From: Candidatus Poribacteria bacterium
Lineage (GTDB): Bacteria; Poribacteria; WGA-4E; WGA-3G
Length of the DNA: 49,962 nt
Assembly (NCBI GenBank): GCA_028824125.1
Contig: JAPPES010000118.1
Coordinates: forward strand, 1-49,962
Reading direction: 5' to 3'
The translations under genes were made by a program, and so were the position numbers. Below the pieces are notes generated by a model. The model was not told the DNA's origin. It did not search any database and saw only the letters and a list, made by a program, of their open reading frames with translations. This document shows, piece by piece, positions 7,897 to 16,771 of the stretch; the stretch's first letter is position 1, and each line of letters begins with the position of its first letter.

Positions 7897-9117
7897 TCAA
7901 AAATAGACGCGGAATGAGGTAAAAAAAAGATTAGGATATGCCCCAAACTCCGACTGAAACTCTGTTGGATCATCATTTGTCGGCCGTTTTCCGAAGCTAA
8001 AGAAACTACCAATGGAGAGATGGATATCCTCTGCGATGTTATACGCAATCTGAGGTGCAATCCAAGCTGATGGATCGGAAAGATTGAACAGCAATTGTCC
8101 GCTGAAACTGACGAGCGGTGTGAGTTGATGCGTGAATCCGGGCGCAATATAGTGGACACCGAGTAGATAAACGCCGCCATGAGTATATGCGGGTTGGGTC
8201 ACATTGGCAAGAAAATTTTCCGGGTTATCCGTACCTGCTCCATTGAAATGATATTCAATAAATGTATAAGTTTCACCACCGAAACTATAATCTAAACCAA
8301 CAGAGGTCCGCAAGTAGTTGTTTGATCCGTTAGGTTGATGATCAAGAGATCTGACAAATACATAGGCAGTTTCCAGCCAGAATCCTGCGCCTCCAATACC
8401 GCGAGTAATATCTAAACCTACAAGCTGTTCTTTCTGAAATTCCAACAGTAAAATTGAGAAATCCGTCTCTGCTGCATTTAATTGTGTCCGGACATAGATA
8501 GCACTTTTATCAAAATTGAACCTGTTACCAAAGATGTATCCGGTATCCACTTCTCCGAGGATACCGACTGGAATACGGATACGAACTGCGTCTACACCAA
8601 CACGGTCTTCAGTGTCTAACTGGTCATAAGTATAAGGTGCGACAACGTCGGTTGGGTTGATAATTCGTGCGCTGCCCCAAGCGATTGCGTCTCGACCAAT
8701 AGAGATGTCTGCGAAATCGGTGCTAAACTGCACAGAAGCACGATCAAGATTATGGTAAATGCCTACATTGCCAATTGATTCATTTTCACCGGGATAGATA
8801 CGAGAATCGAAATCTGCCACGCGGTAACGGGATGAAGCAATACCAACAACAAATGGGGATTGAGAGAAAAGTTGCGGGTCTTGAACCCGTGGCGTAAAAT
8901 CATAAGCAAAGGCAAGGGAAAATGTGTCAATAGGCGCATAAGACAAGTTGAGTCTTAGTCTATTGACCACCGTACCCATCAGGGGTTCGCTCGTGGATGG
9001 GGAATTGAAAGTTGTAAAAAAATTTTTGTAGTAACCACCAACTTGGAATTCAGCGTTGACGATTTTTACAAAAAGGACCATCACAAGGCAGAGAACAAGC
9101 GTTACAATTTTTTTCAT
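7897..9117 (-). CDS. outer-membrane beta-barrel protein of an ABC export operon
   Basis: A 406-residue protein with an N-terminal signal peptide (MKKIV start, hydrophobic core, probable cleavage after VNA near residue 22). A long series of alternating amphipathic strands rich in Tyr, Phe and Asp/Asn follows. It ends in SFRVYF with a terminal Phe, the usual signal for BAM-mediated barrel insertion. No specific family was recognised. It is the last gene of a minus-strand operon, starting 12 bases after the ABC ATPase stop, which suggests a role at the outer membrane with the MacB/Lol-type permeases. It could be a porin-like lipid or substrate acceptor. Confidence is good for location and low for function. 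Confidence 0.7.
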   Translation of the reverse strand: MKKIVTLVLCLVMVLFVKIVNAEFQVGGYYKNFFTTFNSPSTSEPLMGTVVNRLRLNLSYAPIDTFSLAFAYDFTPRVQDPQLFSQSPFVVGIASSRYRVADFDSRIYPGENESIGNVGIYHNLDRASVQFSTDFADISIGRDAIAWGSARIINPTDVVAPYTYDQLDTEDRVGVDAVRIRIPVGILGEVDTGYIFGNRFNFDKSAIYVRTQLNAAETDFSILLLEFQKEQLVGLDITRGIGGAGFWLETAYVFVRSLDHQPNGSNNYLRTSVGLDYSFGGETYTFIEYHFNGAGTDNPENFLANVTQPAYTHGGVYLLGVHYIAPGFTHQLTPLVSFSGQLLFNLSDPSAWIAPQIAYNIAEDIHLSIGSFFSFGKRPTNDDPTEFQSEFGAYPNLFFTSFRVYF

Positions 9118-9129
9118 TTGTCAAATTTG

Positions 9130-9831
9130 CTATTTTGTCTCATCAGTGTCCACTTTCCCATCACGAAGTGTAATCAACCGTTTTGCGCTTTCCATTACCA
9201 TCGGATCGTGCGTTGAAAAGATGAAAGTCATACCTGTCTCATCGTTAAGACGCCTCATCATCTCCAGTAAGTCTGCTCCTGTTTTAGAGTCGAGGTTAGC
9301 TGTCGGTTCATCGGCAAGGATAATAGCAGGTTCAGAGACCATAGCGCGGGCGATAGCAACACGTTGTTGTTGTCCACCTGAAAGCTGCGTAGGAAGTCGG
9401 TCTTCAACATCCTTTAGCCCGACTGTTTCAAGCATTGCTACAACTCGGTCATGCCGTTCTGTTTTCGGCACACCGGCTAAGAGCATGATGTATTCAACAT
9501 TTTCCTCAACTGTTAGCACGGGAATCAGGTTATACGCCTGAAAAATGAAGCCGATGTTATCCCGTCGAAAGTCGGAAAGTTCATTGCCGCCCATCTCTGA
9601 TAGCACCTTGCCAGAAAGCCATACTTTGCCTTCTGTGGGAGCATCTAACCCAGAAATGATGTTGAGAAATGTTGTTTTCCCCGAGCCGGACGGACCAACA
9701 ATTGCTGTAAATTCTCCTGATTGGATAGTTAAATCAACACCGTTAAGAGCATTCACAGGAATTCCATCAGCATCATAAACTTTCATCACACTTTCAGTAA
9801 CAATGACATCTGTTTTTTGTATCTGTTCCAT
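9130..9831 (-). CDS. ABC transporter ATP-binding subunit, LolD/MacB family
   Basis: A 233-residue ATPase. Walker A is GPSGSGKT (residues 46-53), the Q-loop lies in GFIFQAYNLIPVLTVEEN, the signature is LSGGQQQRVAIARA, and Walker B is AIILADEPTANLDS, followed by the H-loop STHDP. The FQAYNLIPVLT and ADEPTANLDS strings are typical of the LolD/MacB/FtsE group that powers mechanotransmission rather than membrane translocation. It sits 9 bases after the second FtsX-type permease and 12 bases before the barrel protein, so the four genes form one operon. The protein is cytoplasmic and membrane-associated through its permeases. It most likely drives lipoprotein release or envelope export. Confidence 0.95.
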   Translation of the reverse strand: MEQIQKTDVIVTESVMKVYDADGIPVNALNGVDLTIQSGEFTAIVGPSGSGKTTFLNIISGLDAPTEGKVWLSGKVLSEMGGNELSDFRRDNIGFIFQAYNLIPVLTVEENVEYIMLLAGVPKTERHDRVVAMLETVGLKDVEDRLPTQLSGGQQQRVAIARAMVSEPAIILADEPTANLDSKTGADLLEMMRRLNDETGMTFIFSTHDPMVMESAKRLITLRDGKVDTDETK

Positions 9832-9840
9832 GGTAACTTC

Positions 9841-11070
9841 CTAAAAACTACGCCGCATTGCGTCAACTGGTGACATTTTGGCTACATGCCAAGCAGGATA
9901 TAATCCTGCAATGATAGTAAAAATAAAAACCGCAAGTGGATAAACGGTAAACTGTTCAATCGTTAGGACAGGATAGATGAATTCTTGTACTGTTACTCCC
10001 ATCATTTCATTACCGGTATAATCAATACCGACATTTGCAAATATCGTAGTTAAAACAAAGCCGAGTATCGCGCCGAGTATGATACTCACAATTGCCAAAG
10101 CACCTGCCTCAAACAAGATGATGCGCGCCATCCCGAAAGAACGTGTTCCAACGGCACGCAACACGCCAAACTCGAACATCCGTTCGTATAATGACATAAA
10201 AAGTGTGTTGATAATACCAAAAATAACCACGCCGAACAGCACAATTCCCATGATATATTTGCTATATTCTGACATTGCAAATACTTTTGGCAATTGCGGG
10301 AGTATTTCTGTCCAACTGAGAGCTTCGTTACCATGTTGAGAATAAGTTTCCCAAAATGGCACTTGCTTATCTTGACCATATTCGGTTGAAGTAAACTTAA
10401 TTGCTATTTCGTGGACATTATTACCGATAGCAAGCATCTGTTGTGCCTTTTTGAGTCGAACAAATGCCATTCCACTGTTCATTGCTGCGTCAGCAAAATA
10501 ATAGATCCCAGAAACACGAAACCAATCTTGAAAATAATCTCCACTTTTGGCTTGAACGACTGTCACAACCGCCTTGTCTCCGAGTTCAACTTCCAAAATT
10601 TCTGCAAGTTTGCTACCAATAACAATATCATGTTCATTCGTCTTTTGAAAAAAGACACCTTCCGTAATTGCATCATCAATCTGAGATAGAAATTTCTCTG
10701 TTGACGGTTGAACGCCGATGAGGTTAATTGCACTTCTATTTGCAGACGATGCAATCATACCAGTAGAGAACGTTCTTCGTGTAAAATATCGGACGTTTGC
10801 TTCCTTAGCCAGATTAGCACCTACTTCATCAAGTTCCTGAATCGTCATTGAAACTTCTCGCGTGTCCCTGAACTCCTGCCGATGAATCTGTGCATCACCG
10901 ATGAAGGAATCGGTAGCTGTCTTAATCAAATTGTCCATCATCCCTATCATGAAAGCATCCCCGAAAATAAGGGCTGCCAGCCCGATACTGATTGCTATTG
11001 ACGCAATAATCGTCCGGCGTTTATTCCGTAAGATGTTTCTCCAAGCGAGTTTGATTAATATCAGGAACAT
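9841..11070 (-). CDS. FtsX/MacB-family ABC permease, second subunit
   Basis: A 409-residue membrane protein with the LolC/E-MacB layout. One helix lies near the N-terminus after the WRNILRNKRRT motif, followed by a periplasmic domain of roughly 230 residues. Three C-terminal helices include the FtsX-domain stretch LYERMFEFGVLRAVGTRS. The C-terminus YPAWHVAKMSPVDAMRR is typical. It resembles the neighbouring permease throughout, so the pair probably forms a heterodimer like LolC-LolE. It lies 73 bases after the first permease and 9 bases before the ATPase. No substrate can be assigned. Confidence 0.92.
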   Translation of the reverse strand: MFLILIKLAWRNILRNKRRTIIASIAISIGLAALIFGDAFMIGMMDNLIKTATDSFIGDAQIHRQEFRDTREVSMTIQELDEVGANLAKEANVRYFTRRTFSTGMIASSANRSAINLIGVQPSTEKFLSQIDDAITEGVFFQKTNEHDIVIGSKLAEILEVELGDKAVVTVVQAKSGDYFQDWFRVSGIYYFADAAMNSGMAFVRLKKAQQMLAIGNNVHEIAIKFTSTEYGQDKQVPFWETYSQHGNEALSWTEILPQLPKVFAMSEYSKYIMGIVLFGVVIFGIINTLFMSLYERMFEFGVLRAVGTRSFGMARIILFEAGALAIVSIILGAILGFVLTTIFANVGIDYTGNEMMGVTVQEFIYPVLTIEQFTVYPLAVFIFTIIAGLYPAWHVAKMSPVDAMRRSF

Positions 11071-11143
11071 AGTTTTAATAGTTTTCGGTCATCAGTTTCA
11101 GTTATCGGTTGCCAATAAGAAAAAATTTCTTTCTAATAACCAT

Positions 11144-12358
11144 TTAATGTGTCCGCATCGCTTTTGCAGGCATAATTCGGGCAGCTTTTATTGCTGGAAA
11201 TAGACCGACAAGCGTTGCCGACAACAGAACAGTAATACCTGGGATCATGAGACTTCGGGCGTTGACTTCAGCATACATCGTTCCAAATTCAACGCCGCCG
11301 AGGGTCAATCCTTCGGCATAAGTGAGACCATGTATGGAGAATACATAATTGATTAAAACCCCAAGCAACGCCCCAATACCGATGCTGCCAATAGTGATGA
11401 TAACTACCTCACATAAGACCAACCAGAAAATTTGGATCGGTTTTGTGCCGACCGCCTTTAGCACACCGTATTCACGTGTCCGCTCTAATACAGACATCAG
11501 CACGGTGTTGAGAACACCAATTGCAACGATAAGCATAATGATGAGGCGTGCAACAGCATCTCCTTGCTTATCAGCCTGCATCGCATCATAAAAGGATTTT
11601 GCTACCACTTGCCAAGGTAAGACCTCAAGAGATGAATCGTTAAGACTCTCTTTAATCGCTTCCGTTGTTTTGCCAACCTTATTGATATTTGACACAATCA
11701 CAACGATTTCGTGAGCGCGCCCCTCAAGCACAAATAATTCCTGTGCATCTTCAATGTGTAGATAGCAGGTTACCCGATCTGTTATATCATCACCACTCTC
11801 TGCAATACCAACAATCGTGTACTCGTCATTTGCAATTGAACCATCAGCAGCTTGCGAAAAAACCACAAATTTACTGCCAAGTGTTGCAGCAAGCGTTTTT
11901 GCGAGTCCTCGCCCGATAACTGCTTCACGCGAAGCAGTTTCCGCTAAAGAATTGCCTTGAACCACTTTTTTATCAAAATGGGTCGCTTCGGTTTCCCTTG
12001 CGACATCAACGCCGATTACTCGTACTGCCGTGCTTTTTTCACCAACCGAACCGAGTCCACCTGCAAAAACCCGTGGTGTCCACGCTTCAACGTCTGTGTT
12101 ACCTTGAATTGTTTCACCAATAGATTCATAGTTACTAATCGTTTTATAGATAGAAGGTTTGTCATGGTAACCTTCATGATGCACCTGGATGTGTCCGATA
12201 CGGTTTCCGGTGAACATCTTGATGACATTAGAATATGCACCATCAGATAGGCCTATAACTATTGAGGAAAGTGTGAATCCGACAATCATTGCAAGAGCGG
12301 TAAGGATTGTACGCCGCTTTTGTCGAAAGATATTACGGAACGCAATTTTAAGTATCAT
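11144..12358 (-). CDS. FtsX/MacB-family ABC permease, first subunit
   Basis: A 404-residue permease. Its N-terminal FRNIFRQKRRTILTALAMIVG helix is followed by a MacB-like periplasmic core. Three C-terminal helices carry SVLERTREYGVLKAVGTKP, the coupling-helix signature of the FtsX domain. The end LFPAIKAARIMPAKAMRTH matches the family. It is the first gene of the minus-strand operon permease-permease-ATPase-barrel protein. The heteromeric arrangement resembles LolCDE more than the single-chain MacB dimer. It diverges from the aldo/keto reductase across a 544-base gap that must hold its promoter, though no convincing minus-strand promoter was identified by eye. Confidence 0.92.
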   Translation of the reverse strand: MILKIAFRNIFRQKRRTILTALAMIVGFTLSSIVIGLSDGAYSNVIKMFTGNRIGHIQVHHEGYHDKPSIYKTISNYESIGETIQGNTDVEAWTPRVFAGGLGSVGEKSTAVRVIGVDVARETEATHFDKKVVQGNSLAETASREAVIGRGLAKTLAATLGSKFVVFSQAADGSIANDEYTIVGIAESGDDITDRVTCYLHIEDAQELFVLEGRAHEIVVIVSNINKVGKTTEAIKESLNDSSLEVLPWQVVAKSFYDAMQADKQGDAVARLIIMLIVAIGVLNTVLMSVLERTREYGVLKAVGTKPIQIFWLVLCEVVIITIGSIGIGALLGVLINYVFSIHGLTYAEGLTLGGVEFGTMYAEVNARSLMIPGITVLLSATLVGLFPAIKAARIMPAKAMRTH

Positions 12359-12453
12359 AGTATAATAGAACGTAATTAGTCGTTTTGGATTTAGGTTTTC
12401 GCAAGGTTGTTGAAATTAGTTTGGCATTAATATGAAATTTCTGATATAACAAA

Positions 12454-12488
12454 CCCCTACAAGTCTGCTGTTATCAGATTTGCGGGGG
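12454..12488. other. long imperfect hairpin in a divergent intergenic region
   Basis: CCCCTACAAGTCTG and CAGATTTGCGGGGG pair at most positions around CTGTTAT. The 544-base region 12359-12902 lies between divergent genes, where a terminator is not expected. The hairpin could therefore belong to a leader or a small RNA. Apart from this and the promoter at 12854, nothing was recognised in the gap. Confidence 0.4.
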
Positions 12489-12832
12489 CTTATTGTGCGT
12501 TACTATTTGTGCAATACTTCTGTAAGTTGAAGTGCCATCGATTTTTTAGTTGGTTGACAAAACACAGTCGATGCTGGTTCTGAGATTTTTGTCTACGTAG
12601 TTGATTTGGTGATAATTGACGTTTTTTGAACATAATAGCAACCCACTGTTAATAGTAAACCTCTAAGAGCTTAACCCATTACCTAAGTAAGGTTCCACAA
12701 AACCTCAATAGGGTTTCTATTACTATTATACCACAGGGTTTTAGAAGATACAAATTTATTGCAAGCGATGGAAACTTCATTGCCATGACAAAAAGAGACG
12801 TTATACGTTAGAAATGCTATATTCCTGTAACC

Positions 12833-12882
12833 TTGTCAAGAATAATTATTTACTTGACAAATTTGAAGTACAAATGTAAAAT
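12833..12882 (+). promoter_or_regulatory. sigma70-type promoter with overlapping 8-bp inverted repeat
   Basis: TTGACA (12854-12859) and TAAAAT (12877-12882) are separated by exactly 17 bases. TTGTCAAG (12833-12840) and CTTGACAA (12853-12860) form a perfect inverted repeat whose right half covers the -35 box, an operator-like arrangement. Transcription would begin only a few bases from the CGGAGG of the aldo/keto reductase, giving a very short leader. Confidence 0.6.
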
Positions 12883-12902
12883 GGAAATCGGAGGTAAAAA
12901 CT

Positions 12903-13898
12903 ATGATTGATCGACGTGCATTTCTAAAGTCATTGGCAGGATTAACCACAGGTATTCTCCTATCTTCGGCAAATGCAGAAGAAGGTCAGGAAGCGAAACC
13001 TTCAAATGACCGTTTAGGTGCTCTCCTACCAATGCGAAAGTTTGGTAGAACAGGTGAAGCTGTTACGATACTCGGAGTTGGGGGTTGGCACATTGGTGAA
13101 ATGAAAGAAAAAGAAGCGCAAAAAACAATTGAGACTGCTCTGGAAGGTGGCGTGCGTTTTTTTGATTCAGCGGAATCTTACCAAGCAGGTGGAAGTGAAC
13201 GGCGCTTGGGAAAACTTCTTGTTCCCAAATATCGTGATGACATTTTTCTCATGACTAAAACAACAGCACGCGATGCTGCAACCGCGAGAAAACACCTTGA
13301 AAACTCACTTAAACATCTCAATACTGACCATCTCGATCTCTGGCAAGTTCACGCTGTTCGAAACCCTGAAGACGTAGATTCAAGGATTGATAAGGGCATT
13401 TTTGATGTAATGGTAGAAGCAAAGGAATCTGGAAAAACCCGTTTTATTGGATTTACAGGGCATACAAGTCCATCTGCACATTTACGTGTCTTAGAAAAAT
13501 CCGATATTTTTGATGCGTGCCAATTGCCGGTCAATCTTACCGATATGAGTTACGAAAGTTTTATTGAAGGGGTTGTGCCTACGCTCGTTGAACGAAATAT
13601 CGGCGTGATCGGGATGAAATCGTTGGCAAATGGTGGTTTCTTCGGCGGTTCTAAACATGGAAAACACGGTCCAAATCCAAGGGTCGTCCCGAATCGCGTG
13701 AGCATTTCAGAAGCTATCCGTTTCGTATGGTCGGTTCCTGTCAGTACGCTTGTCACCGGTCCTGACAACGCGGCACAGATGCAAGAGAAAATTGACATCG
13801 CCAAGGCTTCCGCAGGCATGGGTGAACCTGAACGAAACAAACTGATAGAAAAAGTTGCAGACATGGCTGGCACAACAGTAGAATTTTATAAAGCCTAA
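12903..13898 (+). CDS. Tat-exported aldo/keto reductase
   Basis: A 331-residue NADPH-type aldo/keto reductase with an N-terminal twin-arginine signal (DRRAFLKSLAG, then a hydrophobic stretch ending SSANA near residue 25). It is probably exported folded to the periplasm. The catalytic tetrad is visible: Asp88 and Tyr93 in FFDSAESYQAGGSERRLG, Lys119 in MTKTT and His150 in WQVHAV. The barrel is complete and the length fits the family plus signal. GGAGG lies eight bases before the ATG and a consensus promoter stands immediately upstream. Export of an aldo/keto reductase raises the question of its cofactor source; Tat export with bound nucleotide is known for related oxidoreductases. The substrate is unknown. 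Confidence 0.9.
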   Translation: MIDRRAFLKSLAGLTTGILLSSANAEEGQEAKPSNDRLGALLPMRKFGRTGEAVTILGVGGWHIGEMKEKEAQKTIETALEGGVRFFDSAESYQAGGSERRLGKLLVPKYRDDIFLMTKTTARDAATARKHLENSLKHLNTDHLDLWQVHAVRNPEDVDSRIDKGIFDVMVEAKESGKTRFIGFTGHTSPSAHLRVLEKSDIFDACQLPVNLTDMSYESFIEGVVPTLVERNIGVIGMKSLANGGFFGGSKHGKHGPNPRVVPNRVSISEAIRFVWSVPVSTLVTGPDNAAQMQEKIDIAKASAGMGEPERNKLIEKVADMAGTTVEFYKA

Positions 13899-13953
13899 CT
13901 CTGATCTAAGTTGCCACCTTTGTAATACAGTAGGTTATTAATTCGGTAATGTG

Positions 13954-13974
13954 CGGGCGAGGTTTTCTCGCCCG
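13954..13974. terminator. bidirectional terminator-like hairpin
   Basis: CGGGCGAG and CTCGCCCG form a perfect 8-bp GC-rich stem around GTTTT, followed on the plus strand by a short CGTTTTTG run. It lies between the convergent aldo/keto reductase and aldolase genes, exactly where a shared terminator is expected. Confidence 0.65.
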
Positions 13975-14054
13975 GATGACCGTTTTTGTGGACTGGATTA
14001 TGGTAATATTTTCTTAAATTCATAAACAGTGCCTATTTTATATGTGAAATCTTT

Positions 14055-14843
14055 CTAATGTCCCTCAAGTGCTTTCCGTAATCCATCCCCATGTTCCCGC
14101 CACCAACCGTAGAGGATTGAAATATCGGCGCCGATACAGAAATGCCGCACGCCCATATCAAGAAAACGTTTCGCGCCATCAGCACTCCCGATTTCTGCGC
14201 GCGGTGGCACACCCATCTTCAGTGCAGTCTCAAAAACTCGCCGTTCTGCCTCTTGAATTTCAGAGGAACCACGCTGACCGACCTTCCCAATACTCATAGA
14301 ATAATCCGATCCACCCCACTGGATCATGTCTACACCTTCAACAGATAACACCTCTTCAAGGTTTTCAACTGTCCCTTTTTTCTCGATCATAATCACAACT
14401 ACGACATCACGGAGTGCTTGAACATATTCCGGTCCACCACCGTATCCCATATAAGCAAACCTGCGCATTGCCACGCCGTAGCTGCCGCCATCTTCAGGCG
14501 TATCCGCACGCGTAGTCCGCACACATTCCTTCACATCTTCAACGTTTTGGCAATCGGCATATAGCACACTTTGGAAACCGGAACCGATTGCGCGCTGTGC
14601 AATGAAACCGCGTGGCTCTTGGTCAACTTTTATCATTGTTGAGATATTGTGTAGTTCCGCTGCGCGACACAAATTATCCAAATCGTGCAGATCAAATGGA
14701 CCATATTCCCCCACAAATTCAACATAGTCATACATTCCTGTGTGTCCAATCGCCTCAACGATAGAGGGCCAAGTGGTGTGGATATGCGTGCCAACGGTCG
14801 GTTTGTCAGCATTGAGTAACTCTCGAAAGGTATTTTTTCTCAT
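14055..14843 (-). CDS. HpcH/HpaI aldolase-family protein
   Basis: A 262-residue TIM-barrel protein of the HpcH/HpaI (2-keto-3-deoxy acid aldolase/citrate lyase beta) family. Landmarks are the N-terminal KPTVGTHIHTTWPSIVEAIG, the DYVEFVGEYGPFDLHDL region that usually supplies the first acidic cluster, MIEKKGTVENLEEVLSVEGVD with the metal-binding Glu, and WGGSDYSMSIG with the conserved Asp. Such enzymes cleave 2-oxo-3-deoxy acids to pyruvate and an aldehyde using a divalent metal. The start at 14843 is preferred over 14873 because AGAGGA precedes it. The gene is convergent with the aldo/keto reductase and divergent from the next gene. The substrate is not predictable. Confidence 0.85.
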   Translation of the reverse strand: MRKNTFRELLNADKPTVGTHIHTTWPSIVEAIGHTGMYDYVEFVGEYGPFDLHDLDNLCRAAELHNISTMIKVDQEPRGFIAQRAIGSGFQSVLYADCQNVEDVKECVRTTRADTPEDGGSYGVAMRRFAYMGYGGGPEYVQALRDVVVVIMIEKKGTVENLEEVLSVEGVDMIQWGGSDYSMSIGKVGQRGSSEIQEAERRVFETALKMGVPPRAEIGSADGAKRFLDMGVRHFCIGADISILYGWWREHGDGLRKALEGH

Positions 14844-15020
14844 CAATTTTCCTCTTCTGTTTAGTAAGAACAATCTGCAATTGCGATGCTTCGGCCTGTA
14901 AATGTGTTTATATTAACAGGATTCCAAACTTTTTTCAACGCCAAAATTACGTTTGCGAATAGACGCAATTTTTGTTAAACTGATAGTGCATCGCAACTTG
15001 GAACAGAACGGAGGAATCTT

Positions 15021-15803
15021 ATGAAAAACAAAATTAAATTACCCACAAATTTCGATGATTACTTACAAATAGAAAACGCTGAGTTACGTTTTGACGAGGC
15101 AACCGATGTTGCCAAGCATATCACGGAAGCAGGTGTCCAAATCTACCCGAACATGGATCACGCCGCCATTTTCTGTGACCCGCCGCATCTTGTCGCCGAT
15201 GGTTTAAAACAACTCGGTTATGTGAATGGATGGGATGCCCGATGTTATCCATCCCCTGTTGACGGATGCGACTATATCAACGTCTCTGCACAGTTGGCTG
15301 CGGATAGTGCAGCACACGATGATGGGTGGTTTGACTACGTTGCCGTTGTGCATCCTGTTGACACAGCAGCGCTGCAACACATGCTCGGGCAGGGATACGG
15401 GAATCCGTTTATCCATCACTTGACATGGGGACTTGTGCCACCAGACTGCACCACCACAGATGATTTTGAATATGCAGGCATTGTTGTGCCGTTTATGGTC
15501 CAAAAACGAGAGGTTATCGGCAATGCAATCGGTGATGAACCGGGCACCCTGATTATTGCTCTCCCTGAGAACGTCATGGCACACCCGAAATTTGAAGATG
15601 CACTCCCTGAATGGATTGGTGACCTTGATACAGAGGAATATCAGGTTGAATCCATGCAGGGTGGGGGATTCCTAATCCAGTTCTTTGTGTTGACAGGGGG
15701 TAGAATAGAGGTTGCGCTACGTGTAGATACTACACAGACGTTCAACCCAAAAAGTGTCCACAAGATTTCTGAAGATGAGATTAGTGCTGTGCAAGGGGAA
15801 TAA
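15021..15803 (+). CDS. unrecognised 260-residue protein
   Basis: I do not recognise this family. The protein is acidic and soluble-looking, with no signal peptide or membrane segment. Motifs that could mark a fold are NMDHAAIFCDPPHL near residue 45, a conserved-looking GNPFIHHLTWGLVPPDC near residue 130, and a C-terminal beta-rich half ending VALRVDTTQTFNPKS. The spaced His residues could suit a vicinal-oxygen-chelate-type metal site, but this is only a guess. The ATG has GGAGGA seven bases upstream. It stands alone, divergent from the aldolase gene; shared control of the two is possible because their starts lie within 180 bases. Confidence 0.8.
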   Translation: MKNKIKLPTNFDDYLQIENAELRFDEATDVAKHITEAGVQIYPNMDHAAIFCDPPHLVADGLKQLGYVNGWDARCYPSPVDGCDYINVSAQLAADSAAHDDGWFDYVAVVHPVDTAALQHMLGQGYGNPFIHHLTWGLVPPDCTTTDDFEYAGIVVPFMVQKREVIGNAIGDEPGTLIIALPENVMAHPKFEDALPEWIGDLDTEEYQVESMQGGGFLIQFFVLTGGRIEVALRVDTTQTFNPKSVHKISEDEISAVQGE

Positions 15804-15828
15804 CAAGCGTTAAAATCTATTAGTTCTC

Positions 15829-15857
15829 TTGACAGATGAAAATATAGGTGATATACT
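15829..15857 (+). promoter_or_regulatory. sigma70-type promoter of the PIN toxin-antitoxin operon
   Basis: TTGACA (15829-15834) and TATACT (15852-15857) are separated by exactly 17 bases. The pair lies 75 bases ahead of the PIN gene. No other gene on this strand intervenes, so it is the natural promoter for the toxin-antitoxin pair. Confidence 0.7.
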
Positions 15858-15932
15858 TAACCATAGGTTATAGGAAGAATAATATCCTAAGTAACATTTT
15901 GAGAACTGTCAATATTTTGGAGACTATAAGCC

Positions 15933-16421
15933 TTGAATTGGAAAATAGGGAAGCGAATCTACATTGACACGTCAATTCCCAGTTCCTATTATACATTACG
16001 CACTGACGAAGATGCCATGGCAAAACAAAGAATAACTCGACACTGGTGGAGCGTCTATGCGAATCAATTCAGTTTAACGTCAAGTATTGCTGTCATCGGT
16101 GAACTCGCCCGCGGGAAAAGTGAAGCAACACAACTACGCCGAACCTTAATTGAAGGTATTGAACTGTTGCCAATTACAGACCGAATTCTACAAATTGCGC
16201 AAATCTATATAGACCGACTAATAATGCCACAAGACCCGCATGGTGATGCACTTCACGTAGCAATTGCCTCATTTCATAATGTGGATGCTATACTCACTTG
16301 GAATTTGGCACATATTGCTAATCCTAATAAGATTGATCTTATCCAACATGTTAATCGTGAACTTGGTTTACCTACACTTGACTTAACGACACCTTTAGAT
16401 TATTTTGGAGGTACCGACTAA
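15933..16421 (+). CDS. PIN-domain toxin, VapC-like ribonuclease
   Basis: A 162-residue PIN-domain protein, probably the RNase toxin of a type II toxin-antitoxin pair. The acidic metal site is complete: Asp12 in IYIDTSIPS, Glu57 in VIGELARG, Asp101/Asp105 in DPHGDALHVAIAS and Asp118 in VDAILTWNLAHIAN. The ILTWNxxHIAN string is typical of bacterial PIN toxins. Translation most likely begins at a TTG (15933) with TGGAGA nine bases upstream. The antitoxin-like gene starts one base after its stop, so the order is toxin first, the reverse of most VapBC pairs. A consensus promoter lies 75 bases ahead. Confidence 0.88.
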   Translation: MNWKIGKRIYIDTSIPSSYYTLRTDEDAMAKQRITRHWWSVYANQFSLTSSIAVIGELARGKSEATQLRRTLIEGIELLPITDRILQIAQIYIDRLIMPQDPHGDALHVAIASFHNVDAILTWNLAHIANPNKIDLIQHVNRELGLPTLDLTTPLDYFGGTD

Positions 16422-16422
16422 A

Positions 16423-16752
16423 ATGGAAAACAAAGAAAATATAGAATGCAGTATAATGGACGAAGTTCGCGAAATGCGCCGCAAAATCTCTGCTGAATTT
16501 GGAAATGATCTTAATCAATTGGTTGCGTATTATCAAGAGTTAGAAAACGAAATGCGGGAGTCGGGAAAATATAAGTTTGCAGATTTGCCAAGTGAGGAGT
16601 CCAAATCAGAAAAAGATGTCTTTACCAGTTTCGTTCCTGTTCAGTTAGAACCCGAAGAATTAGAGAAAATTGAGACTCTTGCTAAGGCGCGTGGCATATC
16701 GCCTGAGAATCTAATTCGGGAGTGGGTTGTTGAACGGATTGCGGTAAGGTAA
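16423..16752 (+). CDS. antitoxin-like protein partner of the PIN toxin
   Basis: A 109-residue two-part protein. The N-terminal part (MDEVREMRRKIS, AYYQ, RESGKYKFAD) matches the orphan protein at 4554-4790. The C-terminal part, FVPVQLEPEELEKIETLAKARGI then an alpha-helical tail, looks like a ribbon-helix-helix DNA-binding domain and may mediate autoregulation. It starts one base after the PIN stop, with GGAGG inside the PIN gene end, so synthesis is coupled. The last 39 coding bases before the stop region (16704-16742) occur again, exactly, at 20596-20634. No experimental family name is known to me; the antitoxin role is inferred from position and architecture. Confidence 0.75.
   Translation: MENKENIECSIMDEVREMRRKISAEFGNDLNQLVAYYQELENEMRESGKYKFADLPSEESKSEKDVFTSFVPVQLEPEELEKIETLAKARGISPENLIREWVVERIAVR
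16704..16742 (+). repeat. 39-bp direct repeat, left copy (inside the antitoxin gene)
   Basis: These 39 bases are identical to 20596-20634 and encode the helical antitoxin C-terminus (ENLIREWVVERIA). Similarity ends abruptly on both sides. The two copies bracket four genes and about 3.9 kb. Confidence 0.9.
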
Positions 16753-16771
16753 TCATTAAAGGAGATATAAT

